Below, one piece after another: positions 1 through 9,492 of a stretch of DNA of 64,000 nucleotides. The stretch is taken from positions 1,146,824-1,210,823 of the forward strand of contig JAPZUA010000002.1 of NCBI GenBank assembly GCA_027532905.1, read 5' to 3'. Positions within the stretch are counted from its first letter, which is position 1. Each line of letters opens with the position of its first letter. The notes beneath the pieces are model-generated. The model made no database searches and was not told the origin of the DNA. It was given only the letters and a program-made list of their open reading frames with translations. Both the position numbers and the translations under genes were made by a program. The DNA is from Magnetospirillum sp. GTDB taxonomy: Bacteria > Pseudomonadota > Alphaproteobacteria > CACIAM-22H2.

Positions 1-1062
1 AGCGACCGAGCCGAAAACGAGCGTATCGTTGGCGGCCTGCATTTTCGCTTTTTCGGCCGGCTTGTAGGTTTCGGTCAGCAGCGACGTCGCACCGATATAG
101 AGAAAGTTCCAGCCGAGCCCGAGCAGGATCAGGCCCGCATAGAAATTCCAGAATTCGATGCCCGCCAGCACGATCGCGGCCGAGCCGAGCAGCAGCACCG
201 CCCCGGCCGCCATCACGCGCACGACGCCGAAGCGCCCGATGATCGAGCCCGTGAAAAACGACGGCACGAACATCGCCAGCACATGCGCCTGGATCGTGCG
301 CGCGGCATCGCCGAAGACCATGCCGCAGGCGATCATCGCCAGCGGTGTCGCGTTCATCACCAACGACATGACCGCATAGCCGACCGCACCCGCAAAAACT
401 GCAACGGCGGCTTTGGGCTGGGCCAGCAGTTCGAGCAACGGGCGCGCCGTGCCTGAGCGCTCCTCGCCGGTGGGGACAGGAATGTCGATCAGCTGCACGA
501 CCAGCAACGCCACGCACGCCAGCAGCGCAAGGGCCGCAAACGAACCGCCGAACGCGACCGGCTCGAACATGTCGTGCGTGAGGCGCGCGATTTCAGGCCC
601 GATCACAGCTGCAGCCACTCCGCCCGCCAGCACGTAGCTGATCGCTTTGGGCCGCAAGGCGGGCCCGACCCCGTCGGCGGCGGCAAAGCGGTAGAACTGC
701 CCGGCCGAATTGTAGACGCCGTTGATCGCCGATCCGATGCAGAACAGCAGGAACGAGCCGCTGAAAATCGCATAAACGCAGAGCGCTTGACCCGCGATGC
801 CGCAGGCAGCACCCAACGTGAAGCCTGCCCGCCTGCCGTAGCGCTTCATCAGAAACGACATCGGAAACGTGGCCAGCATCACGACGAGCTGCATGAGTGC
901 CACGGGCACGGTCGCAAGCGACTTGTTTTCGGCGAGCATGTGGCCGACGAGGGCCGCCTCGGCGATCATCGTCGAGGTGCCGATCATCAGCAGCGCTTGC
1001 GAGACGGAAAGGATGAGGGTGCGACGCCGGGACGTGGCGTCGAATTCGATAGCTTGGGTCAT
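1..1062 (-). CDS. MFS transporter (3' end outside window)
   Basis: This is the last visible gene of the minus-strand housekeeping operon. The reading frame opens at an ATG at 1062-1060 and stays open to base 1, giving 354 residues without a stop, so the C-terminus lies outside. The protein is a chain of hydrophobic helices separated by short charged loops, with about ten membrane spans visible. A loop reading MSFLMKRYGRRAGFTLG follows the third helix and resembles the conserved MFS loop between helices 2 and 3 (GxLxDRxGRR). A second cytoplasmic loop, SIIGRFGVVRVM, has the equivalent position in the C-terminal half. It is therefore an inner-membrane secondary transporter. The substrate cannot be told. 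It begins 16 bp after the FliL-like gene and is probably co-transcribed with it. Confidence 0.8.
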   Translation of the reverse strand, partial: MTQAIEFDATSRRRTLILSVSQALLMIGTSTMIAEAALVGHMLAENKSLATVPVALMQLVVMLATFPMSFLMKRYGRRAGFTLGAACGIAGQALCVYAIFSGSFLLFCIGSAINGVYNSAGQFYRFAAADGVGPALRPKAISYVLAGGVAAAVIGPEIARLTHDMFEPVAFGGSFAALALLACVALLVVQLIDIPVPTGEERSGTARPLLELLAQPKAAVAVFAGAVGYAVMSLVMNATPLAMIACGMVFGDAARTIQAHVLAMFVPSFFTGSIIGRFGVVRVMAAGAVLLLGSAAIVLAGIEFWNFYAGLILLGLGWNFLYIGATSLLTETYKPAEKAKMQAANDTLVFGSVA

Positions 1063-1078
1063 TGGCGAGAGGCGTCTT

Positions 1079-1489
1079 TCAGTTTCCGATCCGCCGTTCG
1101 AGCACGCGCTCGAAGACGATCTCTTCGAGGATGTCATCGCTGCCGAGAATGCGCACGGCCGAAGCCGTCAGACGCCGCTTGGCGCGCTCGCGGTCGAAAT
1201 TGTCGCCTTGCGCGGCAATGTCGTTGAGGTCGTAGACAAAGGCGTTCTGCAGCCGGTCCATCGAGGCGCGCACCTTGTCAACGTCGGCGCGTTTGAAAAG
1301 CCGCAGCTTGATCAGCAGCGCGTAGTGGCGCTTGACCTGGTTGTTCTGGATCGCGGGCACCAGCATGCGCGGCAGAAAAATCTCCGCCCCTGGATCGTCG
1401 CCAGCACCGGGTGCTGGGGTCTGAGCAAGCGCCGGCCGCGCCAAAAAAGCTGCAGCGGCTAAAAAAAGGAAGGAGCGTCTTTTTTTCAC
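1079..1489 (-). CDS. Small exported protein, FliL-like pattern, function unknown
   Basis: A 136-residue protein with a clear export signal: KKRRSFLFLA has a twin-arginine look, followed by a hydrophobic stretch and an ALA-Q cleavage site near residue 22, so the mature protein should sit in the periplasm. The mature part (about residues 38-136) follows the hydrophobic and charge pattern of the FliL periplasmic domain: a strand-like RHYALLIKLRLFK, a long amphipathic region, and a C-terminal strand EEIVFERVLERRI. This resemblance was judged by eye, and the protein lacks the usual N-terminal FliL membrane anchor. It lies 23 bp after thiL and 16 bp before the MFS gene in the same direction. Nothing nearby is flagellar, so a flagellar role is not claimed. 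Confidence 0.7.
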   Translation of the reverse strand: MKKRRSFLFLAAAAFLARPALAQTPAPGAGDDPGAEIFLPRMLVPAIQNNQVKRHYALLIKLRLFKRADVDKVRASMDRLQNAFVYDLNDIAAQGDNFDRERAKRRLTASAVRILGSDDILEEIVFERVLERRIGN

Positions 1490-1512
1490 GATTTTTGGAC
1501 TATGGCGCAGGA

Positions 1513-2493
1513 CTAGAAATGGGTAAAGCCCGCGCGCGCGAAGCGCTGCCTCCGGGCGGCCGCATCGACGAAGCGAACTTGCGGTGCGCCCTTGGCGAAA
1601 TGGCCGATGCGCGTCGCTGGGGTCTTGGCGGCAATGGCCGCGCGTGCGATCGCCGCACGTGCCGACGGCGGTGCTGCGAACAGCAATTCGTAGTCGTCCC
1701 CGCCCGCCACGACCGCCTCGAGCAGGCTTGGATCGGCGGCGAGCGCCTTGGCAGCGCTACGCGACAGCGGCAGCTGCGCAAGCGCCACAGTCGCCCCGAG
1801 GCCGGAGCGCGCGCACATATGCCCAAGATCCGCACCAAGCCCGTCCGACACGTCCATCGCGGCATGCGCAAGGCCGACGAGCTTTCGTCCCAGCGCCAGG
1901 CGCGGCTGTGGCAATCGATAGCGTGCGAGCAGCGCCTTGCCGGGTGCCAGAGCGCCCTTGGCAACCAGAAGCCCCAATGCGCCGTCGCCAAGCGTGCCCG
2001 AAAGCCAAAGATCGTCGCCGGAACGTGCGCCATCGCGGCGCAGCATCCTGCCCTGCCCGATCTCGCCCAAAGCCGTAATCGCAATCGTGAGCGGCCCCGG
2101 CGTGGAGGTGGTGTCGCCGCCCAGCAGCGGGATGTCGAAATATTCGCCGTCGCGCGCAAGACCGCTCGCAAAGGCGGCAAGGGCGCGATCGTCAATATCC
2201 TTCGGCCGCGCGAGTGCCAAGAAATAGCCGATGGGCTTGGCGCCCTTGGCGGCCAGGTCGGAGAGATTGACGCGCAGCGCCTTGCGCGCGATGTCGACAA
2301 GCGGATCGTCCGCAAAAAAATGAACGCCCGCCACGAGCGCATCGGCCGTCACGACCAGATCGTGGCCGGGCCTCGGGCGGATGCAGGCCGCATCGTCGCC
2401 GAGCGCAAGGGCGGCTTTGTCGCCGCGTGCTAGCGGCCGGAACAGTTTGGCGATAGTCGCAAACTCGCCGGATTTGGCGGTGCGGCGCGCCAT
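1513..2493 (-). CDS. thiL: Thiamine-monophosphate kinase
   Basis: ThiL phosphorylates thiamine monophosphate to thiamine diphosphate with ATP in the cytosol. The 326-residue product has the family landmarks in order: an N-terminal LALGDDAA Mg/nucleotide acid cluster (about residues 29-36), VTADALVAGVHF, the NLSDLAAKGAKPIGYFLAL signature, LLGGDTTS, a central AMDVSDGLGADLGH, and the C-terminal AGGDDYELLFA. The start chosen is the ATG at 2493, 2 bp after the nusB stop; the frame is open further upstream but only across nusB. Length is normal for the family. The nusB-thiL order is common in bacteria and supports the call. Confidence 0.95.
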   Translation of the reverse strand: MARRTAKSGEFATIAKLFRPLARGDKAALALGDDAACIRPRPGHDLVVTADALVAGVHFFADDPLVDIARKALRVNLSDLAAKGAKPIGYFLALARPKDIDDRALAAFASGLARDGEYFDIPLLGGDTTSTPGPLTIAITALGEIGQGRMLRRDGARSGDDLWLSGTLGDGALGLLVAKGALAPGKALLARYRLPQPRLALGRKLVGLAHAAMDVSDGLGADLGHMCARSGLGATVALAQLPLSRSAAKALAADPSLLEAVVAGGDDYELLFAAPPSARAAIARAAIAAKTPATRIGHFAKGAPQVRFVDAAARRQRFARAGFTHF

Positions 2494-2495
2494 GG

Positions 2496-2984
2496 TTAGC
2501 GGCGCTCCGCCATCTCCGGTGCCCGGCACCCTTTGGCGATGCGGTCGAGCACGCTGTTGATGAAGCCAACTTCTCGCCCGGCGTCGAATTCGAGCGACAG
2601 ATCGACATAGGCGTCGATCGCGGCACGCGCAGGCACGTCGCCGCGCGCAAGCAGCTCGTAAGTCCCGGCGCGCAGGATCGCGCGCAAGACGGGATCGATG
2701 CGCGCGAGCGTCCATCCTTGCGCCAGGGCCGGCGAGATCAGCCCGTCGATCTCGGGCTTGCGCGACCACGTGCCCTCGACGAGATCGACGAAAAATTGCG
2801 GCTCAGCATCGGGCCAATCGGGGCCGCCGAAACCGGGCTTCAGGCGATAGCGGCGGAACTGCTCGACCACGCCGTGCGGATCTTCGCCCGCGAATTCGAT
2901 CTGATAGAGCGCTTGCACGGCCGCCAGACGCGACGTGGTGCGGCCGTTCTTGCTGCGTGCATGCTCGCGACCGGCGGCGCTCAT
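2496..2984 (-). CDS. nusB: Transcription antitermination factor NusB
   Basis: NusB binds boxA RNA with NusE (S10) and promotes rRNA antitermination. The 162-residue product carries the family core: RLAAVQALYQIEFAG near the N-terminus, a middle FFVDLVEGTW helix, and the C-terminal VLRAILRAGTYELL, ARAAIDAYVDLSLEF and FINSVLDRIA helices. Its ATG at 2984 overlaps the ribH stop as ATGA, giving translational coupling. The longer open frame upstream only mirrors ribH in another phase. Position between ribH and thiL is the usual one. Confidence 0.95.
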   Translation of the reverse strand: MSAAGREHARSKNGRTTSRLAAVQALYQIEFAGEDPHGVVEQFRRYRLKPGFGGPDWPDAEPQFFVDLVEGTWSRKPEIDGLISPALAQGWTLARIDPVLRAILRAGTYELLARGDVPARAAIDAYVDLSLEFDAGREVGFINSVLDRIAKGCRAPEMAERR

Positions 2985-3469
2985 GGCGTCGACGCCAGAC
3001 GGCGCTTGAAGGCAATCATGGCAAGGGCGGCAACGGCCGCCCCATGGCCCTTGTCGCCTTCGGTGCGTCGTGCGCGTGCCCAAGCTTGTTCCATGTTTTC
3101 GACCGTGAGAATGCCGTAGCCGATCGCAAGGCCGCGCCGCACGGCGAGGTCCTGCAGCCCACGCGCACTCTCGCCGCACACATAGTCGTAATGCGTGGTC
3201 TCGCCGCGGATCACGGCCCCCAACGCCACATAGCCGTCGTAACCCGCACCGGCCATGTCGGCCATCGCGATCGCTCCCGGCAGTTCGAAAGCGCCGGGTA
3301 CCGCGACGCGTTCGGCAATGCCGCCCACGGACGCGATCGCGGCTTCGGCTCCCTTGGCAAGCTCGTCGGCCAGATCGGCGTAGAAACGCGCTTCGACGAT
3401 CAGCACGCGCGGGCGCTGCCCCGCAAAATCGGCCGCCGTCGGCGAGGTGAAATCAGCGGACGCGAACAT
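2981..3469 (-). CDS. ribH: 6,7-dimethyl-8-ribityllumazine synthase
   Basis: Lumazine synthase condenses 3,4-dihydroxy-2-butanone 4-phosphate with the ribityl-aminopyrimidine, the step before riboflavin synthase. The 162-residue protein shows the substrate-binding motifs VPGAFELPGAI (about residues 56-66), ALGAVIRGETTHYDYV with the catalytic His, and GYGILTVEN. The ATG at 3469 lies inside the end of ribBX (17-bp overlap), and the stop overlaps the nusB start. It is therefore embedded in a coupled operon with the other riboflavin genes. Confidence 0.96.
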   Translation of the reverse strand: MFASADFTSPTAADFAGQRPRVLIVEARFYADLADELAKGAEAAIASVGGIAERVAVPGAFELPGAIAMADMAGAGYDGYVALGAVIRGETTHYDYVCGESARGLQDLAVRRGLAIGYGILTVENMEQAWARARRTEGDKGHGAAVAALAMIAFKRRLASTP

Positions 3470-4745
3470 CGATGCTCTTGTGCCCCACAATGTTGAGACC
3501 GTAGCCCTCGAGACCGACCACGGCGCGGCGCGCGTTGGACAGCAGGACCATGTCTTTGACGCCGAGATCGAGCAGGATCTGCGCACCCACGCCGTAGTCG
3601 CGCAGCTCAGGCCCACCTTCCGGCGACTTGGCGTCGCCCGATTTGCTCTCGCTGGCCTTCTCCGCACCAAAGCGCGCGCGCACGCGATCGGAGAGGCTCG
3701 TGGCGCGCGGCTCGCGCAGCAGCACAAGCGCACCGCGGCCGGCGGCCGCAATCGTGCGCATCGAGGCCTGCAGCGTGCCCGCACGCTGCAGCGTCTGGTC
3801 GCCGAGCACGTCGTCGAGCACGCTCAGCGCATGCATGCGCACAAGGACGGGATCGGACGTCGAAATGTCGCCCTTCACGAGGGCAATGTGTTCGGCATAG
3901 GCCGCGCGGTTCACGTAGACGAGCATGCGCCACGTGCCGCCATGCTCGCTTTCGAACGTGCTTTCGTGCACGCGGTCGACGATGCGGTCGTTCTTGCGGC
4001 GGAACGCGATGAGGTCGGCGATCGTGGCGACCTTGAGCCCGTGATACTGCGCGAATTTCACGAGATCGGGCAGCCGCGCCATCGTGCCGTCGTCGTTCAT
4101 GATCTCGCAGATCACGCCCGCCGGGATGAGGCCCGCCATGCGCGCGATGTCGACGGCGGCTTCCGTGTGGCCCGCGCGCACGAGCGTGCCGCCGTCGCGC
4201 GCCACGAGCGGAAAGATGTGGCCGGGGCTCACGATGTCGCGCTGGTCCTTGGCGGGGTCGATCGCGACCTGCACCGTGCGTGCGCGGTCGTGCGCCGAAA
4301 TGCCGGTCGAAATGCCGTCGCGCGCTTCGATCGAAACGGTGAACGCGGTCTGGTGGCGCGAGGCGTTGTCCGCACTCATGAGCCGCAAACCCAGCGTTTC
4401 GCAGCGCGCGCGCGTCATCGAGAGACAAATGAGGCCGCGCCCGTGCTTGGCCATGAAATTGATGGCCTCAGGCGTGGCGAACTGGGCCGGGATCACGAGA
4501 TCGCCCTCGTTCTCGCGGTTCTCGTCGTCGACGAGGATGAACATGCGGCCATTGCGCGCATCCTCGACGATTTCCTCGATCGACGACAGGAACGCGACTT
4601 CCGTCTGTCCGGTCGACAGAATCTCGGCTTGGCGCTGGGATGGCTTGAAGGGCACGGGGGCTTGTCCGCTTTCGTTGTCTAAGGCCGCGTCTGGCGCCGG
4701 GTCAGGCTTTGGCGAGAATACGCGCAACATAGCGCGCCAGCGCAT
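3453..4745 (-). CDS. ribB: 3,4-dihydroxy-2-butanone 4-phosphate synthase with degenerate GTP cyclohydrolase II domain (RibBX type)
   Basis: The N-terminal half (about residues 50-255) is a complete DHBP synthase, with DDENRENEGDLVIPAQ, HGRGLICLSMT, RTVQVAID and RAGHTEAAVDIA, converting ribulose 5-phosphate to DHBP. The C-terminal half (about 265-430) aligns with GTP cyclohydrolase II but lacks its zinc cysteines: where the enzyme has RVHSECLTGD this protein reads RMHALSVLDD, and the LRCDCG site reads QRAGTLQ. It should therefore not hydrolyse GTP. Such DHBP synthases with a dead RibA-like tail are known as RibBX. Two starts are possible, ATG 4745 (preceded by GGAAG) and ATG 4730. The gene overlaps ribE by 44 bp and ribH by 17 bp. 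A separate RibA must exist elsewhere in the genome. Confidence 0.93.
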   Translation of the reverse strand: MRWRAMLRVFSPKPDPAPDAALDNESGQAPVPFKPSQRQAEILSTGQTEVAFLSSIEEIVEDARNGRMFILVDDENRENEGDLVIPAQFATPEAINFMAKHGRGLICLSMTRARCETLGLRLMSADNASRHQTAFTVSIEARDGISTGISAHDRARTVQVAIDPAKDQRDIVSPGHIFPLVARDGGTLVRAGHTEAAVDIARMAGLIPAGVICEIMNDDGTMARLPDLVKFAQYHGLKVATIADLIAFRRKNDRIVDRVHESTFESEHGGTWRMLVYVNRAAYAEHIALVKGDISTSDPVLVRMHALSVLDDVLGDQTLQRAGTLQASMRTIAAAGRGALVLLREPRATSLSDRVRARFGAEKASESKSGDAKSPEGGPELRDYGVGAQILLDLGVKDMVLLSNARRAVVGLEGYGLNIVGHKSIDVRVR

Positions 4746-5313
4746 CGACTTCCATGTTCACCCGCATGCCGGGCTGGAGCGTGCCCAGGGTCGTCGCATG
4801 CCAGGTATGCGGGATGATGTTGACGCCGAATTCGGCAGCACCGTCGGCCAAATCGCGCACTTCGTTGACCGTGAGCGAAACGCCATCGATCGCAACGGAG
4901 CCTTTGGGCGCCATATAGCGCGCAAAGGCGGCTGGGACCGCAAAAACCAGCCGCCACGAGCCCTGCTCGGGTGCAACCGAGCTGAGCACGGCCGTGCAGT
5001 CGACATGGCCCGACACGATGTGCCCGCCGAGTTCGTCGCCGACGCGCAAGCTGCCCTCGAGATTGATTTCCGTGCCTACTCGCCAGCCGCCGAGCGTGGT
5101 TTTGGACAAGGTCTCGCCTGAGGCTTCGACCGCAAACCAGCCGGGTCCTTTGGCGATTGCGGTGAGGCAGCAGCCCGAACACGCGATCGAGGCCCCGATC
5201 GCGAAGCGCTCGGTATCGAGTGCCGTCGCGATTTCAAGCCGCGTGTCGCTGGACGCTTTTGCAGGTTCAAGGGCGCGCACGCGCCCGCGATCGACGATGA
5301 TGCCGGTAAACAT
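4702..5313 (-). CDS. ribE: Riboflavin synthase, alpha chain
   Basis: Riboflavin synthase dismutates two lumazine molecules into riboflavin and the pyrimidine substrate of RibH. The 203-residue protein starts with the diagnostic MFTGII and contains two homologous lumazine-binding repeats: the first (about 1-95) with IACSGCCLTAIA and VEASGETL, the second (about 96-190) with GGHIVSGHVDCTA and VAIDGVSLTVNEV. The ATG at 5313 was chosen because the family begins exactly there; the frame is open upstream but with no matching sequence. It starts 10 bp after ribD. Confidence 0.96.
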   Translation of the reverse strand: MFTGIIVDRGRVRALEPAKASSDTRLEIATALDTERFAIGASIACSGCCLTAIAKGPGWFAVEASGETLSKTTLGGWRVGTEINLEGSLRVGDELGGHIVSGHVDCTAVLSSVAPEQGSWRLVFAVPAAFARYMAPKGSVAIDGVSLTVNEVRDLADGAAEFGVNIIPHTWHATTLGTLQPGMRVNMEVDALARYVARILAKA

Positions 5314-5323
5314 GGCGGGGAAC

Positions 5324-6403
5324 TTAAGGCGCCCGGCCCCAAGTTTCCAGCACATCCTCGTCGCAGGGCTCGAGCGCCGTACGCACGAAACGCGGCGCCT
5401 CGCCGAGTTTTTCGAGCCCAAAAGCCGCTACGGCCGCAATTCCGTCGCCGCCGATCACGCTGCCGGCCCCGAACCGCACCACGCGATCGACGAGATTCGC
5501 GCGCAAAAACGCTGCCGCAAGCCGCCCGCCCCCCTCGAGCAGCACACGCGTGATGCCGCGGGCGGCCAAACCTTTCAGCACGTCGGCGGGAACCAGATGC
5601 CCGTCGGCCGCCGCCGCGAGGCGAAAGACTTCCACGCCGGCGGCATCGAGGGCGGCTGCACGCGCGCGGTCGGCATCGGATCGCGCGAAAACCCAGGTCG
5701 GGCGCGCGCGCGCCGTCGCCACCAGCTTGGCCGTCAGCGGCAAGCGCAAATGCCCATCCACGACCGCGCGCACGCGAATGGCGTTTTGCGTGCCCGGCAG
5801 GCGCACGTCGAGCATCGGATCGTCGGCCGCGACCGTGCCCGAGCCCACCAGGATCACATCGTGCGACAGGCGAAGTGCATGTGCACGCGCACGCGCGGCC
5901 GGCCCCGTAATCCAACGGCTTTCGCCGGTGCGCGTGGCGATACGCCCGTCGAGTGAGGTCGCAAGCTTCAGCGTGACCAACGGCCGGCCCGCCGCGATGC
6001 GCAGCAGAAAACCCGCCGCGACCGCCTCGGCCTCGCCACGCCGCACATTTTCGACGACGGCAATGCCGGCTTGGCGCAGACGCTCGAACCCGCGCCCCGA
6101 TACGCGCGGATCGGGATCGCCCATTGCCGCCACGACGCGCACAATGCCTGCTCCGATCAGCGCATCGGCGCAAGGCGGCGTCTGGCCGTGATGGCTGCAC
6201 GGCTCGAGGGTCACGTAGGCGGTTGCACCCTCAGCAGCAGCACCGGCGCGCGCCAGCGCTTGCGTTTCGGCATGCGGGCGGCCGCCCGCTTGCGTCCAGC
6301 CGCGCCCGACGACATGGCCGCCTTTGACGATTACGCAGCCGACGGCGGGATTGGGCCAAGTCTGCCCCAGGCCGCGGCGCGCCAAAGACAGCGCCGCGTC
6401 CAT
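5324..6403 (-). CDS. ribD: Bifunctional diaminohydroxyphosphoribosylaminopyrimidine deaminase / 5-amino-6-(5-phosphoribosylamino)uracil reductase
   Basis: RibD carries out the second and third steps from GTP to riboflavin. Residues about 1-145 form the cytidine-deaminase-like zinc domain, with the ligand motifs HAETQAL and PCSHHGQTPPCADAL. The rest is the NADPH-dependent reductase domain, starting at RPLVTLKLATSLDGRIA and continuing through GSGTVAADDPMLDVR and LLEGGGRLAAAFL. The start is ATG 6403 (MDAALSLARRGLG), where family members begin, 16 bp after the nrdR stop. Length (359 residues) is normal. Confidence 0.96.
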   Translation of the reverse strand: MDAALSLARRGLGQTWPNPAVGCVIVKGGHVVGRGWTQAGGRPHAETQALARAGAAAEGATAYVTLEPCSHHGQTPPCADALIGAGIVRVVAAMGDPDPRVSGRGFERLRQAGIAVVENVRRGEAEAVAAGFLLRIAAGRPLVTLKLATSLDGRIATRTGESRWITGPAARARAHALRLSHDVILVGSGTVAADDPMLDVRLPGTQNAIRVRAVVDGHLRLPLTAKLVATARARPTWVFARSDADRARAAALDAAGVEVFRLAAAADGHLVPADVLKGLAARGITRVLLEGGGRLAAAFLRANLVDRVVRFGAGSVIGGDGIAAVAAFGLEKLGEAPRFVRTALEPCDEDVLETWGRAP

Positions 6404-6419
6404 GAAGCCCAAATCGGCT

Positions 6420-6878
6420 TCACTCGTCGTTGTCGCCGAGCTTGCCGACAAAATCTTCGAAATCCTTCGCTTCGCGGAAGTTTTTGTAGACCGACGCAAA
6501 GCGGATATAGGCGACATGGTCGAGCGTGCGCAGCGCGTCCATCACCATCTCGCCGACTACGGTCGACGGAATTTCGCTTTCGCCCAAACTCTCGAGACGG
6601 CGCTGGATGCCCGAGACGATGCGCTCGACGCGATCGGGCTCGACCGGGCGCTTGCGCACCGCATGCGTCAGCGAGCGCAGGATCTTCTCGCGCTCGAAGG
6701 TTTCCTTCGCGCCGTTTTTCTTGACGATGGTGAGCTCGCGCAGCTGCACGCGCTCGAACGTGGTGAAACGCGAACCGCAAGACGGGCAGAAGCGCCGCCG
6801 CCGGATCGCCGAACCGTCTTCGGTCGGACGCGAATCTTTGACCTGGGTGTCTTCGTGGCCGCAAAACGGACAGCGCAT
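6420..6878 (-). CDS. nrdR: Transcriptional repressor NrdR
   Basis: NrdR represses ribonucleotide reductase genes in response to ATP/dATP. The 152-residue protein has the N-terminal zinc ribbon [17 protein letters not shown] with the second pair CPSCGSRF, followed by the ATP-cone domain (about residues 48-140) beginning [18 protein letters not shown]. It lies between glyA (30 bp away) and ribD (16 bp), a common alphaproteobacterial order. No ribonucleotide reductase gene lies in the window, so its target sites are elsewhere. Confidence 0.97.
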   Translation of the reverse strand: MRCPFCGHEDTQVKDSRPTEDGSAIRRRRFCPSCGSRFTTFERVQLRELTIVKKNGAKETFEREKILRSLTHAVRKRPVEPDRVERIVSGIQRRLESLGESEIPSTVVGEMVMDALRTLDHVAYIRFASVYKNFREAKDFEDFVGKLGDNDE

Positions 6879-6908
6879 GGGCGGGATTTTCCCTTCTTCT
6901 TGTCAGGC

Positions 6909-8228
<1,320 letters not shown>

Positions 8229-8257
8229 CGGCAGAGTTTCCTTCGTTGAATAAGCAA

Positions 8258-8689
8258 TCAGCTGAGTTTGACGACGCGCGCCACGTGGCGCCCACCGTCG
8301 AATGGCGTGGTCAGAAAAACATCGAGGCACGCGCGCGCGGTTTCCGGCCCGATGAGGCGGGCACCCAGCACCAGCACGTTGGCATCGTTGTGCTGGCGGC
8401 ACAGGCGTGCCGACGTCTCGTCGTGGCAGAGCGCTGCGCGCAGATGGCGATGGCGGTTGGCGGCGATTGAAATGCCGATGCCCGAGCCGCAGATGAGCAC
8501 GCCGCGCGCGGCTTCGCCGGCCGCAACGCACGCCGCCAGACGGTCGGCATAGTCGGGATAGTCGACGCTGTCGGCCGTGTGCGTGCCCAAATCGACGACG
8601 CGATAGCCAAGCTCGGCCAAGCGTTTGGCCAGCATTGTCTTGAGCTCGACGCCGCCGTGATCGGCGGCAAGGGCGATGGGTTCGGACAT
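8258..8689 (-). CDS. rpiB: Ribose-5-phosphate isomerase B
   Basis: RpiB interconverts ribose 5-phosphate and ribulose 5-phosphate, the RibB substrate encoded downstream in the same operon. The 143-residue protein has the family signature ALAADHGG at the N-terminus, the catalytic cysteine in [17 protein letters not shown] (about residues 63-79), and the conserved [19 protein letters not shown]. The start ATG 8689 fits the family. It lies 72 bp after the small conserved gene and 29 bp before glyA, an order common in Alphaproteobacteria. Confidence 0.96.
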   Translation of the reverse strand: MSEPIALAADHGGVELKTMLAKRLAELGYRVVDLGTHTADSVDYPDYADRLAACVAAGEAARGVLICGSGIGISIAANRHRHLRAALCHDETSARLCRQHNDANVLVLGARLIGPETARACLDVFLTTPFDGGRHVARVVKLS

Positions 8690-8761
8690 GACGGGCCGGA
8701 CCCTACCATATCTCGTTGCGGCTCGACAATTGGCCCCAAGCGATTGCGATTTCTGCGCTTT

Positions 8762-8959
8762 TCAGCGATTTGCCGCGACGTCGATGCCGTGCCGCTTCAA
8801 GGCGGCGGCAAGCTTGCGCAAGGCATTGTTGCGCAGCACCAATTCGCTCGAATTGGAGGGGCCAACGATCGACACTTCGAGGCCGGTTTCGGCATCGATC
8901 GCCGTTGCCTTGGTAAAGGCGCCGATCTGGTGAAATTCGAACAGCGTTTCGCGCGGCAT
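8762..8959 (-). CDS. Small conserved protein, DUF6898-like
   Basis: A 65-residue protein beginning MPRETLFEFHQIGAFTKAT with a second conserved-looking stretch TGLEVSIVGPSNS. Its size, sequence and position ahead of rpiB-glyA match a small uncharacterised protein that I recall from Alphaproteobacteria (family name DUF6898, from memory). It has no signal peptide, membrane segment or metal motif. The predicted fold is a short strand-rich domain followed by a helix. It is the first gene of the minus-strand operon, and its start faces the thioesterase gene across 71 bp. Confidence 0.7.
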   Translation of the reverse strand: MPRETLFEFHQIGAFTKATAIDAETGLEVSIVGPSNSSELVLRNNALRKLAAALKRHGIDVAANR

Positions 8960-8995
8960 GGCCCATTCGTTCGGTTGGTTGCGGCGTGCGGTTGG

Positions 8996-9024
8996 TTGCG
9001 AGGAAGATATTTTAGGTCTAAACT
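8996..9024 (+). promoter_or_regulatory. Putative sigma70-type promoter, possibly leaderless
   Basis: TTGCGA (8996-9001) and TAAACT (9019-9024) are separated by 17 bp in an AT-rich patch. Initiation about 7 bp after the -10 box would fall on or next to the ATG of the thioesterase at 9031, so the message could be leaderless. This is based on sequence resemblance only. Confidence 0.35.
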
Positions 9025-9030
9025 AATTTC

Positions 9031-9492
9031 ATGTCAGCCGACGTTTTCAGCATCGCGCAGCAGATCCGCTTCAGCCATACCGATCCGGCGGGCATCGTCT
9101 ATTTCCCGAACTATTTCGACTTCGCCAACGGCGTCGTCGAAGATTTCTACACCAAACGCCTCGGCGTGGACTACGCAAAGCTGATCTTCGCCGAGCGCCG
9201 GGCCACCCCTATCGTGCACGCGGCGTGCGATTTCTTCGCGCCGTCGCGCATGGGCGAAACGCTGGCGATGACGCTGCTGCTGGACCGCGTCGGGCAAAGC
9301 TCGATCGCGTTTTCGATCTTCGGGCACGACGCCGAGCGCTTGCGGCTGCAGTTGCGCATCGTGACGGTGTATATGGACCTCGACAGCGGCAAGTCGACGC
9401 CGATTCCCGACGATCTGCGCCGTCGCTTTGCCGCCTACCAGCTCGCCGCCGCAGGCTGGACGCCGCCGCCCAAACCCGGAGCCGCCCCATGA
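9031..9492 (+). CDS. Acyl-CoA thioesterase, 4-hydroxybenzoyl-CoA thioesterase family
   Basis: A 153-residue hotdog-fold thioesterase. The N-terminal IRFSHTDPAGIVYFPNYFD (about residues 12-30) is the family signature, with the catalytic Asp in HTDPAGIVYFPNY; it is followed by FYTKRLGVDY and the central-sheet part FFAPSRMGETLAM. Such enzymes hydrolyse short or aromatic acyl-CoA thioesters in the cytosol, and the specific substrate cannot be read here. The C-terminus is a Pro-rich tail (PPPKPGAAP). Its stop overlaps the next start as ATGA. The downstream RidA-like and glutaryl-CoA dehydrogenase genes suggest an aromatic or lysine/tryptophan degradation setting, which is inference. Confidence 0.85.
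   Translation: MSADVFSIAQQIRFSHTDPAGIVYFPNYFDFANGVVEDFYTKRLGVDYAKLIFAERRATPIVHAACDFFAPSRMGETLAMTLLLDRVGQSSIAFSIFGHDAERLRLQLRIVTVYMDLDSGKSTPIPDDLRRRFAAYQLAAAGWTPPPKPGAAP

Noticed and set aside
158..1462. Plus-strand frames in the first 1.5 kb
   Set aside because: They are antisense to the MFS and FliL-like genes, whose minus-strand products show clear membrane segments and an export signal.
1513..2769. Long upstream extension of thiL
   Set aside because: The extension lies across nusB and has no family sequence; ThiL begins at 2493.
6404..6908. FMN riboswitch ahead of the riboflavin genes
   Set aside because: The gaps before nrdR and ribD are only 30 and 16 bp, too short for the element, and no conserved core was seen.
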